Assembly (NCBI GenBank): GCA_018261895.1
Contig: JAGTRT010000031.1
Coordinates: forward strand, 1 to 33,299
DNA length: 33,299 nt
Source: Pseudomonadota bacterium
GTDB taxonomy: Bacteria > Pseudomonadota > Gammaproteobacteria > Burkholderiales > Rhodocyclaceae
Direction: 5' to 3'
Below are positions 31,491 to 33,299 of the stretch, piece after piece; the stretch's first letter is position 1; the number at the start of each line of letters is the position of its first letter. Made by a program: the position numbers and the translations under genes. The notes under the pieces were generated by a model. It saw nothing but the letters and a program-made list of their open reading frames with translations, did no database searches and had not been told where the DNA came from.

Positions 31491-32102
31491 TCAGCGCGGG
31501 AAGTACATTTTTGTCTTGTCCAGCTTGTAGGTCCAGGGCAGGCCGGCGTTTTTCCAGCCGTTGACGGCGCGCTGGCCGGTCTTGGCGCCTTCCTTGGCGG
31601 TGTCGCCCTCGAAGCCCTCGGCGATGCCGTACACCTTGGTATAGCCTGCCTGGGTCAGGCGATCCTGCGCCTTGGCGCTGCGGTCGCCGGAGCGGCACAT
31701 CAGAATGATGGTGGCGTCCTTGCCGAGGCCCATATCCTTCACGCGGCGCTCGAATTCGGTGACGAAGTCCTGATTCGGCTCCAGTTTGTACATGTTCCGC
31801 TTGTCATCCCACTCGGTCATGATTTCGGCGTGTTCGACGTAGGGCACGAGCGCATCGGCATCGCCCGGCCAGCCGACGTACATGGCTTCGGCGCGGGTGC
31901 GGATGTCGAAGAAGGCGACGCCTTTCGGGTTGGCCTTTTTCATGTCGTAGGCTTGCTGCGGCGTGAGGTAGAGGCCAGCCTTGGATTTCTTGACCTCGGG
32001 CAGCTTGTCCCAGTCGGTGCTGCCCGGCGCCCAGTCGGCGGCGAAGGCTTGCGTGGCAATGGCCAGCGCGGCCGCTACGAAAAGCTTGTGCATGTTATTC
32101 AT
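31491..32102 (-). CDS. Periplasmic rhodanese-like sulfurtransferase
   Basis: A 203-residue protein with a Sec signal peptide (MNNMHKLFVAAALAIATQAFA) and one rhodanese domain. VAFFDIRTRAEAMYVGWPG starts the domain, and the active-site loop ILMCRSGDRSAKA has the persulfide-forming cysteine at residue 136. The end VNGWKNAGLPWTYKLD is typical of exported rhodanese-like proteins. The ATG at 32102 overlaps the soxB stop (TGATG); an ATG three codons later is possible. Translational coupling to soxB indicates a joint role in periplasmic thiosulfate or sulfane-sulfur handling. Terminated by the bidirectional hairpin at 31445-31477. Confidence 0.9.
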   Translation of the reverse strand: MNNMHKLFVAAALAIATQAFAADWAPGSTDWDKLPEVKKSKAGLYLTPQQAYDMKKANPKGVAFFDIRTRAEAMYVGWPGDADALVPYVEHAEIMTEWDDKRNMYKLEPNQDFVTEFERRVKDMGLGKDATIILMCRSGDRSAKAQDRLTQAGYTKVYGIAEGFEGDTAKEGAKTGQRAVNGWKNAGLPWTYKLDKTKMYFPR

Positions 32103-33299
32103 CAGGCGATCCCCGGATTGTTGGCCGCGCCCTTGAGGGTCGGCAGGTTGAGATTGACCGGTTTGACGGTCTTTATGTCGCGTAGATATTTTGCCACGAC
32201 ATCCCAGATCGGCTCACCGGAATTTTTCGCTTCTTCCGACACCGGGGCCCAACCGGCCACCTTGTAGTTTTTGGCCGGGTCGATGAGCTTGCCCTTGAGC
32301 ATCATGTTCTGGATGCGGTTGCCCATCTTGGCGGTCGGATCGCAGGTCCATTGCAGGCCGCCTACGCGCACCATGTCGCCGCCCTGTTGATAGTACGGGT
32401 CCGGGTTGAACAGGTTGTCGCAGACGTCTTCGAGCACCGTCTTGATCATCTCGCCACTCATGTTGCTCACCGTCGTCCATGGGTAGGTGATGGCCGTCTG
32501 GTCGAGCACGTGTTCCATGAGGATGGGCTGGCCGGGCAGCAGCGATGTACCCCAGCGGAAGCCGGGCGAGAAGGCGATCTCGGCGTCCTTGACCTTCATC
32601 AGCGCGTCGAGGATGACCTGGTCGAAGGTGCCGTTGAAGTTGCCACGGCGGTAGAGCAGGCCCTCGCTGACCGCCAGCTTCTCGTTGAGCTTGGACAGGT
32701 AGGGCGCGCGCGCCTTGTCGATCAGCGCCTGCATGTCCTTGTCGGCCGGCAGCAGGTTGGCGAAGACGGGCAGCAGTTTGTAGCGGAAGTCGGCGATCTT
32801 GCCGTTCTTGACGTCGAAATCGAGTACGCCAAGGTATTTGCCGTTGGAGCCGGCATTGGTCACCAACGTCTGGCCGCCGGCATTCTTGACGACGACCGGC
32901 GCGGGCATGCCGTCATGGGTGTGGCCGCCGAGAATGGCGTCGATGCCTTTGACGCGCGAAGCCATCTTGAGGTCGACGTCCATGCCGTTGTGCGAGAGCA
33001 CGACGACGACCTGCGCGCCAGCGGCGCGGGCTTCGTCGACGGTCTTCTGCATGTTTTCTTCCTGGATGCCGAAGCTCCAGTTCGGCGTCTGCCAGCGCGG
33101 GTTGGCGATCGGCGTGTAGGGGAAGGCCTGGCCGATGATGGCGACCGGCACGCCGTTCATGTTCTTCATGACGAAGGGCTTGAAGACGGCATCGCCAAAA
33201 TCGGTGGTCTTGACGTTCTGGGCGACGATGTCGATCTGGCCGGCGAAATCCTTTTCCTCGATTTCCTTGACGCGGGCCTCGCCGTAGGTCGATTCCCAG
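32102..33299 (-). CDS. soxB: Thiosulfohydrolase SoxB (5' end beyond window)
   Basis: SoxB is a periplasmic di-manganese enzyme of the 5'-nucleotidase fold. It hydrolytically releases sulfate from SoxYZ-bound cysteine S-thiosulfonate in the Sox thiosulfate-oxidation system. The visible 399 codons lack the N-terminus and signal. Metal-site motifs present are VVVLSHNGMDVDLKMASRV and AILGGHTHDGMPAPV; the C-terminal nucleotidase-like domain has SPGFRWGTSLLPGQPI, YPWTTVSNMSGE and GGDMVRVGGLQW. The frame is open to the right edge, reading WESTYGEARVKEIEEKDFAGQ. It overlaps the rhodanese start by one base. Other sox genes, if present, lie to the right. SoxB rather than a generic UshA-like nucleotidase is favoured by the overall motif pattern. 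Confidence 0.93.
   Translation of the reverse strand, partial: WESTYGEARVKEIEEKDFAGQIDIVAQNVKTTDFGDAVFKPFVMKNMNGVPVAIIGQAFPYTPIANPRWQTPNWSFGIQEENMQKTVDEARAAGAQVVVVLSHNGMDVDLKMASRVKGIDAILGGHTHDGMPAPVVVKNAGGQTLVTNAGSNGKYLGVLDFDVKNGKIADFRYKLLPVFANLLPADKDMQALIDKARAPYLSKLNEKLAVSEGLLYRRGNFNGTFDQVILDALMKVKDAEIAFSPGFRWGTSLLPGQPILMEHVLDQTAITYPWTTVSNMSGEMIKTVLEDVCDNLFNPDPYYQQGGDMVRVGGLQWTCDPTAKMGNRIQNMMLKGKLIDPAKNYKVAGWAPVSEEAKNSGEPIWDVVAKYLRDIKTVKPVNLNLPTLKGAANNPGIA

Noticed and set aside
1..33299. CRISPR arrays, tRNA or rRNA genes, phage structural genes
   Set aside because: No regularly spaced repeats with unique spacers, no cloverleaf or rRNA-like stretch and no phage proteins were seen.

Overview
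The window reads as chromosome of a high-GC betaproteobacterium, most like the Rhodocyclales (Dechloromonas/Azonexus type). This is an inference from gene content and protein style, not from a marker RNA. It carries Calvin-cycle genes (form II RuBisCO, CbbR, CbbY, fructose-bisphosphatase, phosphoribulokinase, transketolase, class II aldolase), a proton-translocating transhydrogenase, a SoxB/rhodanese pair and a YeeE/YedE-type sulfur transporter. Together these suggest a facultative autotroph able to oxidise reduced sulfur. No rRNA, tRNA or CRISPR was seen.

Layout. 1-3960: a monomeric-type NADP isocitrate dehydrogenase (cut by the left edge) diverges from aceK. 3942-6442: cbbR and cbbM lie in tandem on the minus strand with a terminator between them. 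6671-11122: a periplasmic protein, a tight four-gene minus-strand operon (DUF4337, exported Ppx/GppA-like, TRIC/UPF0126, AcpH-like) and a YihY/BrkB protein. 11392-16885: an AT-richer array of small plus-strand genes separated by five attC-like sites and three copies of a short inverted-repeat element. This is a cluster of gene cassettes with no integrase in view (CALIN-like). 16903-18594: small membrane proteins and cbbY. 18773-24119: cbbF-cbbP-tkt-fba, with large hairpin repeats on both sides of tkt, ended by a terminator. 24285-27066: pntAA-pntAB-pntB. 27172-29545: a chemoreceptor and the YeeE/YedE transporter. 29860-31179: an isolated accessory membrane/coiled-coil protein. 31491-33299: rhodanese and soxB (cut by the right edge).

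How the genes fit together. cbbM, cbbP, cbbF, tkt and fba cover carboxylation and much of the regeneration of ribulose bisphosphate. CbbY removes a RuBisCO inhibitor, CbbR is the likely activator, and Pnt could supply NADPH. SoxB, rhodanese and the transporter would provide electrons from thiosulfate. IDH and AceK sit at the TCA/glyoxylate branch point.

The most unusual signal is a dispersed repeat of about 36 bp (core CGGTCAACCGGAAA, tail CCAAAATTGAAAT). It occurs in seven intergenic gaps, always on the plus strand whatever the direction of the neighbouring genes. A diverged eighth copy appears to sit in frame inside the transketolase gene.
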